Source of the DNA: an uncultured Woeseiaceae bacterium
GTDB taxonomy: Bacteria > Pseudomonadota > Gammaproteobacteria > Steroidobacterales > Woeseiaceae
NCBI GenBank assembly: GCA_905480215.1
Contig: CAJQPL010000031.1
Location: 30,206 to 94,205 of the forward strand
Direction: 5' to 3'
DNA length: 64,000 bases
Within the stretch, counting starts at the first letter, position 1; the number at the start of each line of letters is the position of its first letter. Of the stretch, positions 30,045 through 38,506 are shown one piece after another. A model generated the notes under the pieces. That model saw only the letters and a program-made list of their open reading frames with translations, ran no database searches and was not told the origin of the DNA. A program made the position numbers and the translations under genes.

Positions 30045-33000
30045 GTGCCGGCGGACCAATACAAAACACAAATATTATTGCTACATAGCAAGCAATCGAC
30101 TCTGGACGCCTTAAGTGCAGGGTTTAACGACAGCTATACGGTGCATTGTGCTACCAGCGGAAGCGAGGCATTGAACACGCTCGTCGACACACCAATAAAC
30201 GTTATCGTAACGGTGCAAGACCTGCCCGGCATGAGCGGACTGGACGCGCTTCGTGAAGCGAAGAAACGCTCCCCCGAAACAATAGGAATCCTGCTTGCCG
30301 GCAATGCAGGTGCTGATATTCAGGCTCTGGTCGGCGAAGAAGAAGTATTCCAGGTTGTAACAGGCAGCGTTACCAGCGCCGGCCTTAACCAGTTGGTCGA
30401 CAACGCTACACGTCAAATGAGATTACTGGCACTGGCCGGCGCGGCCAATGATACGGTCGCAAACGTTGATGAGCCCGCCGAACATATCATCATGGAAACT
30501 TCGGAAAACGGCTCAACGATAATCAGTGATGGCACAAATAGATTGCCCGCTCTCGACCCGACAAAGGTATCAGCCGCGATAAGCGTTGGTTCTCGGGCGG
30601 TTGATGTTCTGGTCTTAACCAAGGATCAGGAATTCCTTGAAACAATCAAGGATTCATCGCGCGGCGCGCACAAGGTGTTCTACGCCAATACTCTGGCGCA
30701 GGCAAACGATGCCATTAGCAAGAACAAAATCGGTGTTGCTGTTATCGATGCCGCCATGGTCGGGGAAAAAGTTGAACAATTAACGCAACATCTTCGCAAG
30801 AGTTCACAACGACTGGTATCCATTGTTGCGGGTCGCCGCGACGATGGCGAAATGCTGATGGACCTGATCAACCGCGGCAAGGTGTATCGCTTCTTATTAA
30901 AGCCAGTGTCACCGGGTCGTGCGAGACTTGCCGTAGAGGCTTCGGTCAAGCATCACCTTGAAGCACCCGATGCTGCTTTCAAGATCGTTGCTGGGTCTGC
31001 TGCAGCGACGAGAGCGGCGCCCAATCGGCCGGCGCCAGTAGCAAAACCTGTTGCACCGCCAACGCCTATCGTCAAGGCGGCTCCAAAACCGTCTGTCGTT
31101 GCAACTCCGCAAGCTGTTGCTAAGCAAGCGAAAGTTAAAAAAGCCGCAGCGCCAGTCAAACCAATGTCAAAACCGCTTGCCACGATGCCAAATGACCCGC
31201 CACTGGGGTCGGCAGTCGCACCCGGCGGCGGTTCGCCGATCGAGGATGGATTGGCCAATGCCTTTGGTCAGGATGACTCCAGCTTTACAGAGACGGTGAC
31301 GGGTCTTATCAGTTCCTTCACTGATAAAATTACGCCTGACAGCAAATCGGCCGACGACCTCGATGCCCCTTTGTCCGTAAAAGAAACTGTTGCCGTTAGC
31401 CCCAGGAAATCCGCTCCTGAGGAATCTGCATCGGCCGATGGGATGGACGGGAAGTTATTGCAGAGTCCGAAGTTAATCGGCATGGGTGCTGCCGCAGCAG
31501 CCGTCCTGGTGGCTGGTCTGTTTTGGGTATTTAGTGGTTCGGATAATCCCGTACCCACAAATGAGATTGAACGCGCCGACACCTCGGTCGCAGCAAAGGA
31601 CGCCGTAGCCCCAGTTGAAGTGGAAGTGGAAGTGGAAGTCGCAGCCGAAGTCGACGTCGAAGCACTGCTTGTCGAAGCACGTCAGGCACGCAACTCAGAT
31701 CAGATATTCGATCCGGATGGCAGCAATGCGATCGAGTTGTTTGCAGCCGCGCTGGCAGCCGAACCGGAGAACGACCTTATTGCAGCAGAATTGGATGCGG
31801 CGGTAAACGTTGCGCTGAGCATAGCCGAGTCAGGTATTCTTGAGTCACGGCTCGATGAGACCGATGCTGCCCTGCAACGAGTAGCGTCCGTTGATCCGCA
31901 GAATTCCCGACTTCCATTCCTTACCGCCCAGCTTTCTCAATTGCAGTATCGTGCGAACATCGATATAGCTCGAGCGGCACTCAGCGAAAATCGCCTCGAG
32001 GAAGCGGGTAATGCGCTGACTGCTGCTAGAGCAGCAGGCAGTCTCGAAACCACTGAATTGGACACACTGCAGCAGCAAGTCAATACGCTTCGCAGCGAAC
32101 AAGGCATTGATAGATTGCTCGCGAGAGCGCAAGCAAGACTCGACTCTGGCGATCTTCTGGTTCCCGTCAACGACAATGCGCGTTACTACTACCAGCTTGT
32201 TCTTGCCAAGGACCCAAGCAGTACGGTTGCTCACCGCGGTATTGGCGCTATTGCCAGCACCTTGGTACTTGAAGCGCGTAGCGAGATTCAACGGGGTGAC
32301 TTCAATGGTGCTGAAGATATCCTGGCGCATGTACGAGTCGTAGATCCGAACAACGCCGAGGCGGCTCTTGCCAGTGAAGAACTTGCCGCAGCACGAACCG
32401 CGACACGTGAGAATTCAGCGGCACGCCGTGCAGAACGGGAACAAACTGCATTGCTAGCATCACAAACAGCAGAAACAAACAGGCAAGCTGAAGCTGATCG
32501 ACAAGCCGAAGCCAACAGACAGGCTGAGGCTAATCGCCAGGCAGAAGCCGATAGACAAGCGGATGCTGAACGACAAGCACAGGCCGAACAGCAAGCGGAA
32601 GCTGAACAACAAGCACAGGCAGAACAACAAGCTGAAGCTGAACGACAAGCACAGGCAGAACAACAAGCGGAAGCTGAACGACAAGTTGCCGCCGAGCAGG
32701 CCGCCGCGATTGCAGCCGCTGCGCTGGCCGCCGAGCAGGCTGCGGCTGACTCAGCCGCGCAAACGGCCGCCCGAACAGGTGCGCCAAGCGTACAAACGTT
32801 TGCTGACACTTCAGCCGCTAACAGTCAGAAGGCTGGCGAAGTCATTCCGGCGGCGAAGCCGCAAGCAACCGAAATTGTGCCGGTAAGCTCCTTGAACAGA
32901 ATCAAATATGTTGCGCCGAAATATCCTCGTCAGGCACAACGACGCAATCTCTCCGGCTGGGTTGACATCGTTTTTACGGTTACTACCGATGGCAATGTCT

Positions 33001-33152
33001 CTAATGTTGCGGTCAGAGATTCCAACCCGGCTGACACTTTCAACAGTGCCGCGGTCAAGGCAGTAGAGAAGTGGCAGTTCGAATCGGTTCTGGAAAGCGG
33101 CATCGCTGTGGAAAAACGTGCCGGCGTCCGCATGCTATTCGCTCTTGAGTAG
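30045..33152 (+). CDS. Multidomain TonB family protein: two degenerate receiver-like domains, TM helix, hexapeptide repeat, TonB C-terminal domain
   Basis: 1035 aa, GTG start with GGAG SD; receiver-like segments at about 30060-30420 and 30600-30960; TM 31473-31532; C-terminal YPRQAQRRNLSGWVDIVFTVTTDGNVSNVAVRDSNPADTFNSAAVKAVEKWQF. Confidence 0.85.
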   Translation: MPADQYKTQILLLHSKQSTLDALSAGFNDSYTVHCATSGSEALNTLVDTPINVIVTVQDLPGMSGLDALREAKKRSPETIGILLAGNAGADIQALVGEEEVFQVVTGSVTSAGLNQLVDNATRQMRLLALAGAANDTVANVDEPAEHIIMETSENGSTIISDGTNRLPALDPTKVSAAISVGSRAVDVLVLTKDQEFLETIKDSSRGAHKVFYANTLAQANDAISKNKIGVAVIDAAMVGEKVEQLTQHLRKSSQRLVSIVAGRRDDGEMLMDLINRGKVYRFLLKPVSPGRARLAVEASVKHHLEAPDAAFKIVAGSAAATRAAPNRPAPVAKPVAPPTPIVKAAPKPSVVATPQAVAKQAKVKKAAAPVKPMSKPLATMPNDPPLGSAVAPGGGSPIEDGLANAFGQDDSSFTETVTGLISSFTDKITPDSKSADDLDAPLSVKETVAVSPRKSAPEESASADGMDGKLLQSPKLIGMGAAAAAVLVAGLFWVFSGSDNPVPTNEIERADTSVAAKDAVAPVEVEVEVEVAAEVDVEALLVEARQARNSDQIFDPDGSNAIELFAAALAAEPENDLIAAELDAAVNVALSIAESGILESRLDETDAALQRVASVDPQNSRLPFLTAQLSQLQYRANIDIARAALSENRLEEAGNALTAARAAGSLETTELDTLQQQVNTLRSEQGIDRLLARAQARLDSGDLLVPVNDNARYYYQLVLAKDPSSTVAHRGIGAIASTLVLEARSEIQRGDFNGAEDILAHVRVVDPNNAEAALASEELAAARTATRENSAARRAEREQTALLASQTAETNRQAEADRQAEANRQAEANRQAEADRQADAERQAQAEQQAEAEQQAQAEQQAEAERQAQAEQQAEAERQVAAEQAAAIAAAALAAEQAAADSAAQTAARTGAPSVQTFADTSAANSQKAGEVIPAAKPQATEIVPVSSLNRIKYVAPKYPRQAQRRNLSGWVDIVFTVTTDGNVSNVAVRDSNPADTFNSAAVKAVEKWQFESVLESGIAVEKRAGVRMLFALE
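32481..32696 (+). repeat. 12 tandem 18-bp/hexapeptide units ([RQ]Q[AV][EQDA]A[DNE])
   Basis: RQAEAD RQAEAN RQAEAN RQAEAD RQADAE RQAQAE QQAEAE QQAQAE QQAEAE RQAQAE QQAEAE RQVAAE. Confidence 0.9.
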
Positions 33153-33246
33153 CGAGTGACATTGCTTTACCATACGGTCAAATTATTTTCCGGATTGGAC
33201 CAAATAGTTAAATTCGACTAGAGTTGGCGGGTACTTGCCACCATGG

Positions 33247-33951
33247 ATGCCTCCTGTGCACGAAGAATCCGCTTTACATAACGTCCAGCCTGCGCGAAAA
33301 CAACAGCAGCGAAGTGTCGTTACGCAGCAAAAACTGCTTAATGCTGCAATCGAAGCGTTTGCCGAGAACGGATTTAAGGGAACGTCAACTCGTGATATCG
33401 CGGAACGTGCCGGTGTTCATCATCCGCTGATTACTTATCATTTCAAAAATAAAGACCAATTATGGCGCGCGGCGGCCGACTATATTTTTACTGCATTCTC
33501 GGCGTCGCTGAATAAGTCGCTGAAAGAACACAGCAACTTATCCCCGAAAAGTCAGATGTCTGCGATGATTCGTGTCTATGTCAGCTACGCGAAAGACCAC
33601 CCGGCGCTGCACAAAGTAATGGTTCAGGAAGCCAGCTACCCTAGCCCGCGACTGGATTGGTTGATTGAAGAGCACCTAAAACCGTTTTTCGATTTCGCCA
33701 TCGATATGCTCGGAAAGTTGCAGCAATTAGGCGTCGCAGTACCGGGAAATACTGCCGTGCTATTCAATATGATTCGTCTGTCATCGGGCGGCTTGCTGGC
33801 ACTCGGCAATGAACTTGGCGACTCAAGTGGGCTGGATATTGATGACCCAGAAACAATCGACGAGATTTGCGAAATGATCCTTAGGGTTTTCCTACCGGGC
33901 GAGATGCCGGCTGCCTATGCCGCCAACACCGCAGTCGAAAGCATTGCCTAG
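33247..33951 (+). CDS. TetR/AcrR family transcriptional regulator
   Basis: LLNAAIEAFAENGFKGTSTRDIAERAGVHHPLITYHFKNKDQLW. Confidence 0.9.
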   Translation: MPPVHEESALHNVQPARKQQQRSVVTQQKLLNAAIEAFAENGFKGTSTRDIAERAGVHHPLITYHFKNKDQLWRAAADYIFTAFSASLNKSLKEHSNLSPKSQMSAMIRVYVSYAKDHPALHKVMVQEASYPSPRLDWLIEEHLKPFFDFAIDMLGKLQQLGVAVPGNTAVLFNMIRLSSGGLLALGNELGDSSGLDIDDPETIDEICEMILRVFLPGEMPAAYAANTAVESIA

Positions 33952-33968
33952 CGACTAGCAGATTAGAA

Positions 33969-34922
33969 TCAGCCACCGATGGGTCGATTCGCATAGAGAT
34001 ACAACATTTCCATCGCGAGATGGGATGCGGCGAGCGCCGTAATTTCGGCAACATCGTAGGCAGGGGCAACCTCGACGATGTCCATACCGATGACATTGAT
34101 GCCCTGCAGGCCGCGCAAAATCGACATCGCCTGATAACTTGTCAGTCCCCCGCAAACCGGCGTACCTGTTCCCGGTGCGTAGCTCGGGTCCAGGCAATCA
34201 ATGTCAAATGTAACGTAAACCGGCGCATCGCCGAGGCAGCGACGAATCTCTTTGACAGTCGCTTCGATCGACTGTGACTGCACCAACGGGCCATCGATAA
34301 TATTGAATCCCAGTGTATCCGGATTCTGCGTTCTAAGTCCGACCTGCACAGACGTGGACGGATTAACCAGCCCCTCCTTCGCAGCCCACCAGAACATCGT
34401 GCCATGGTCGATGCGATCGTTTTCATCCGCCCAAGTGTCCGAATGCGCATCAAAATGCAGTATCGACACGGGACCACCATGTTTGCGCACATGCGCCTTT
34501 ATCAACGGATAGGAAATAAAATGATCACCGCCCAAAGATAACAAAGCTGCACCAGCGGATAGCAGCTTAAAGGCCTCTTCTTCTATTTCCCCGGGCACAT
34601 TTTCCGGGCGCCCAAAATCAAAATAAGCATCGCCCGCATCAACCACTGCGAGCTTGTCAAATGGATCAAAATCCATACCGTAAGGTCTTTCCCAGGCCAT
34701 GGTCGCTGACGCGTTGCGAATCGCTCTTGGCCCCAATCGAGCACCGGAGCGATTAGTCGTGGCCGTATCAAACGGCACACCGAGAACGGCCACATCGACG
34801 CCGGTCATATCTTTGCAATACTTTCGACGCATAAACGATGTAACGCCACCGTAAGTCGGTTCGGGCGTCGTTCCGTACAAGCTATCGCGATCTACCGCGT
34901 GGTCATTACTGTGTTTATCCAT
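33969..34922 (-). CDS. speB: Agmatinase
   Basis: GGDHFISYPL, HFDAHSDTW, FDIDCLDPSYAPGTGTPVCGG ureohydrolase Mn ligands. Confidence 0.92.
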   Translation of the reverse strand: MDKHSNDHAVDRDSLYGTTPEPTYGGVTSFMRRKYCKDMTGVDVAVLGVPFDTATTNRSGARLGPRAIRNASATMAWERPYGMDFDPFDKLAVVDAGDAYFDFGRPENVPGEIEEEAFKLLSAGAALLSLGGDHFISYPLIKAHVRKHGGPVSILHFDAHSDTWADENDRIDHGTMFWWAAKEGLVNPSTSVQVGLRTQNPDTLGFNIIDGPLVQSQSIEATVKEIRRCLGDAPVYVTFDIDCLDPSYAPGTGTPVCGGLTSYQAMSILRGLQGINVIGMDIVEVAPAYDVAEITALAASHLAMEMLYLYANRPIGG

Positions 34923-36300
34923 ATTGCGAGCCTGCTAAGGATGCCTTGGTCAAATCAAGCGCTTTCCAGGTCGCCTCTATCATGGTGTCGACTTCGCTGT
35001 GCGAAAGCACGAACGGTGGCGCGCATATTATCTTGTCGCCAACAGCACGCATGCATACCCCGTCTTGCAGTAAGTGATCACGCAGCGTAGCGCCGGCATT
35101 TTGGTCTTCTTCAAATCGCTGCAAAGAACTCTTTTCCTTAACAATCTCGAACGCGCCCATCAGACCTACCATTCGGGTATCACCGATCAACGAATGCTCA
35201 CCGAGCGCACGCCACTTCTCTTGTAGATAGGGCCCGATGTCATTTTTGATTCGCCCAACAAGATTTTCGCGTTGTATCAGTTTGATATTAGCCATGGCGA
35301 CCGCGCAGGATACCGGATGACCGGAGTAGGTATAGCCGTGTGCAAACTCTCCGGCTTTTTCAGTTAACACGTCTGCAACTCGGTCGCTAACGAATACGCC
35401 ACCCAGTGGCAGGTAGCCTGAAGTCACACCTTTGGCGAACGGCATGAAGTCTGGGCGCGTGCCAAAATGATCGGCGCCAAACCACTCTCCCAGGCGGCCA
35501 AAACCGGTAATCACCTCGTCTGAAATCAGAAGGATTCCGTATTCATCACAGATTCGCTGCACTTCTGGCCAGTAGCTATCAGGCGGTACGATGACACCGC
35601 CGGCACCCTGTATGGGTTCGCCGATAAATGCTGCCACCTTATCCGCACCAACTTCTTTGATCTTGTCTTCGATAGTACGTGCCGCCGCGATTCCAAAGTC
35701 ATGCGGCGACAATGACTGATCACTGCCGTACCAATAGGGTTGAGCCACATGCACGATGCCGGGGATCGGCAATCCACTCTGCTTGTGCATAGACTGCATG
35801 CCGCCAAGACTTGCAGCAGCAACGGTAGAACCGTGGTAAGCGTTATCGCGACTGATAATGGTGTGGCGTTCGGGTTGCCCCATGAGATCCCAGTAGGTTC
35901 GAACCATGCGCACGATCGTGTCGTTCGATTCAGAACCTGATCCGGTAAAGAATATTCGATTGAGATGTGGTGGGCTAAGGTCTTGCAAAAGCGCAGCCAG
36001 TTCGATCGCTGGTGGATGCGAACATTGGAAGAAGCTGTTGTAGTACGGCAGTTCCTGCATCTGCGCTGTGGCCGCGTCGACTAACTCCTGCTGACCGTAA
36101 CCTACATTCACGCACCACAGACCCGACATGGCATCGAGGATTTTGTTGCCGTCAGCATCGAAAATATACACGCCTTCTGCGCGAGAAATAACGCGTGAGC
36201 GCTGCGCATGAAGTTCTTTGTGGTCGGTAAACGGATGCAGATGGTGACTCTTATCCATTTCCTGCAGATCGGTGAGTGAGCGTTTGTTTAAAGCGGCCAT
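34915..36300 (-). CDS. Class III aminotransferase, putrescine-pyruvate type (SpuC-like)
   Basis: DAMSGLWCVNVGYGQ, ISDEVITGFGRLGEWFG, FAKGVTSGYLPLGGV. Confidence 0.9.
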   Translation of the reverse strand: MAALNKRSLTDLQEMDKSHHLHPFTDHKELHAQRSRVISRAEGVYIFDADGNKILDAMSGLWCVNVGYGQQELVDAATAQMQELPYYNSFFQCSHPPAIELAALLQDLSPPHLNRIFFTGSGSESNDTIVRMVRTYWDLMGQPERHTIISRDNAYHGSTVAAASLGGMQSMHKQSGLPIPGIVHVAQPYWYGSDQSLSPHDFGIAAARTIEDKIKEVGADKVAAFIGEPIQGAGGVIVPPDSYWPEVQRICDEYGILLISDEVITGFGRLGEWFGADHFGTRPDFMPFAKGVTSGYLPLGGVFVSDRVADVLTEKAGEFAHGYTYSGHPVSCAVAMANIKLIQRENLVGRIKNDIGPYLQEKWRALGEHSLIGDTRMVGLMGAFEIVKEKSSLQRFEEDQNAGATLRDHLLQDGVCMRAVGDKIICAPPFVLSHSEVDTMIEATWKALDLTKASLAGSQYG

Positions 36301-36411
36301 GAAAACCTCTTGCGGCCGAATTGCGGCCGGATGTCATCTAAGTTTCGAAATTCTAACGAGTGAGAATCATTCAGTCAGGTCTACACCACATTCTGAAATG
36401 GATGGTCAACG

Positions 36412-37743
36412 CTATACGTTGAACATCAAAATTTCGCGTTCGTAGGGCGTAATAATTTCCTGGAATTCACTGTATTCAGCCTCTTTTAGAGCGGTATAAA
36501 GACTTACAAATTCATCACCTAACATGCTGCGCATGGCATTGCTGCTCCGCATCGCTTCGATCGCCGCATAGATATGACGGTGTAGATCAAATTCCCCGCT
36601 GTATGCACTGCCCTGCGCCTCTTTACTGGGCTTCAGGCCTTCGACCATGCCCAGATAACCACAGGCCAGCGTCGCAGCAATGACAAGATAAGGATTGACG
36701 TCAGAGCCGGCCAATCGGTTCTCAACACGACGTGCTTCGGGTGGTGAATCCGGAACTCTCAATCCGACTGTACGGTTGTCAATCGCCCATGCAAGATTGA
36801 CCGGCGACGACCAAGGGCTGGCGAATCGCCTATAAGAGTTTACATACGGCGCAAACGCCAACATGGCTTCCGGCATGTAGCGCTGCAAACCAGCAATGTA
36901 GTTGTAGAAGAGATCAGAGGGTGTGCCATCACTATTAGAGAAAATATTGCTGCCACTCTTATCCAAAATACTTTGGTGTATGTGCATCGAACTGCCCGCC
37001 TCTTCGGCGTGCGGTTTGGCGAGGAACGTCACGTGCATACCGTGCGTTATCGCAACTTCACGAAGAGTTCGCTTAAAAAGAAATACCTGATCTGCAAGTT
37101 CGAGTGCATTGCCGTGCTTGAAATTTATTTCCAGCTGCGCGGGGCCCATCTCTTGCGACAGAGTATCAACGAGGATGCCCTGCGCCTCGCAATAGTTGTA
37201 GACGTCGAGGATAAAGGGCTCATAGTCGTTCATCGAATCGATGCTGTAAGGTTGGCGAACATTCTCGGTCCAACCCAGTCGCCCCTCTGGCGGTTTCGCT
37301 TCCGCATCCGGATCAGAGTGCGGACTCAACAAATAGAACTCAACTTCGGGTGCGACAACAGGCACCCAACCTCTTGCCTCAAATTTCGCAATGACGTTAC
37401 GCAACACCGCGCGCGGCGATTTGGTCACCAGCGATCCGTCGCGCATGTAGCAATCGAAAAACACGGACGCGGCCGGATCTGTCGCCCAAGGTACCGGCCG
37501 CAAAGTCGTCGGATCAGGAACCAGCAACATATCCCGATCTTCGACATTAAGCTTGTCGGCGATATAGTCACCAGAGATCGTCTGCGCGAACACAGCCTCG
37601 GGCATCTTTATTTCACCAGATCCGAATTTATCGGCAGGAATGATCTTGCCTCTTGCTGAACCGGCCATATCAGGAACGAACGCTTCTACGTCTTCGATAT
37701 TTCGTTCTTCAAGCCAGGATTGGATCACGTCGGGTTTACTCAC
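36412..37743 (-). CDS. Glutamine synthetase family protein, probable gamma-glutamylputrescine synthetase (PuuA-like)
   Basis: PEVEFYLLSP, GPAQLEINFKHG, SSMHIHQSI, RVENRLAGSDVNPYL; GTG start inferred. Confidence 0.9.
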   Translation of the reverse strand: MSKPDVIQSWLEERNIEDVEAFVPDMAGSARGKIIPADKFGSGEIKMPEAVFAQTISGDYIADKLNVEDRDMLLVPDPTTLRPVPWATDPAASVFFDCYMRDGSLVTKSPRAVLRNVIAKFEARGWVPVVAPEVEFYLLSPHSDPDAEAKPPEGRLGWTENVRQPYSIDSMNDYEPFILDVYNYCEAQGILVDTLSQEMGPAQLEINFKHGNALELADQVFLFKRTLREVAITHGMHVTFLAKPHAEEAGSSMHIHQSILDKSGSNIFSNSDGTPSDLFYNYIAGLQRYMPEAMLAFAPYVNSYRRFASPWSSPVNLAWAIDNRTVGLRVPDSPPEARRVENRLAGSDVNPYLVIAATLACGYLGMVEGLKPSKEAQGSAYSGEFDLHRHIYAAIEAMRSSNAMRSMLGDEFVSLYTALKEAEYSEFQEIITPYEREILMFNV

Positions 37744-37744
37744 A

Positions 37745-38503
37745 TTACACCTGTCGTCGTAGCGCACGTGCTCTGCACGCGTCGCCAAACGTCCCAAAAA
37801 TTGCCATCGAAAATTCGTTTTCAGTTACACGCCATTCGGGATGCCATTGCACCGACAGGCAAAATTCCGCTGCCGAATCCACCGAGAAAGCCTCGATCAA
37901 GCCATCGTCCGCAACAGCCTCTACCGTAACACCGTCGGCCAGCTTCGCGATCCCCTGACCATGCAGCGAATTGACCATTTGCGTTTCCGCATTACACAGC
38001 TTCCGCAAAACACCACCTTCCATCAAGGTAACCGGATGTGACGGTCCGTACTGTAACTCCAGCGGATCATCTTTGTTCTCTAGATGATTATGATAACCCG
38101 GCACATCGCTAACATTTTGATGCAAGCTACCGCCGAGAGCCACGTTTAATTCCTGATGCCCACGACAAACTGCCAACAGCGGTACGCCCTTTTCAATGGC
38201 ACGCAGCGCCAGAGGCATGCTCATCGCGTCGCGTTGCGGGTCGTGAAACCCGGGCTGATCGGATGGCTTAGCGCCATAGTGATGTGGCTCAACGTTGGAA
38301 TAACTACCCGTCAACATCACACCATCAACCTTATCCAGCAAGTCGTCGATATCAATATCGTCCGCGAGCGAAGGCACGATCAACGGTAACGTATTGGAGC
38401 CATCAATGAGCGCACGCAGGTACTTCTCACCCGCGACGTGCGACGGATGCGGATCCAGAACTCGTCGGTCTGACGATACCGCTACGATTGGTTTAGCTGC
38501 CAT
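37745..38503 (-). CDS. Gamma-glutamyl-gamma-aminobutyrate hydrolase (PuuD-like)
   Basis: Peptidase C26: LLAVCRGHQELNVALGGSLHQ, LHGQGI, VQWHPEW. Confidence 0.92.
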   Translation of the reverse strand: MAAKPIVAVSSDRRVLDPHPSHVAGEKYLRALIDGSNTLPLIVPSLADDIDIDDLLDKVDGVMLTGSYSNVEPHHYGAKPSDQPGFHDPQRDAMSMPLALRAIEKGVPLLAVCRGHQELNVALGGSLHQNVSDVPGYHNHLENKDDPLELQYGPSHPVTLMEGGVLRKLCNAETQMVNSLHGQGIAKLADGVTVEAVADDGLIEAFSVDSAAEFCLSVQWHPEWRVTENEFSMAIFGTFGDACRARALRRQV

Positions 38504-38506
38504 ACG

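Noticed and set aside
32481-32696. ~18/36-nt periodicity resembling a CRISPR array
   Set aside because: Units are contiguous, in frame and coding (hexapeptide repeat); no spacers, no cas genes
32288-32809. Antisense 173-aa Ala/Cys/Ser ORF
   Set aside because: Artifact of the complementary strand of the repeat inside the TonB-like gene
36973-37659. 228-aa + strand ORF
   Set aside because: Antisense to the PuuA-like gene; composition not protein-like
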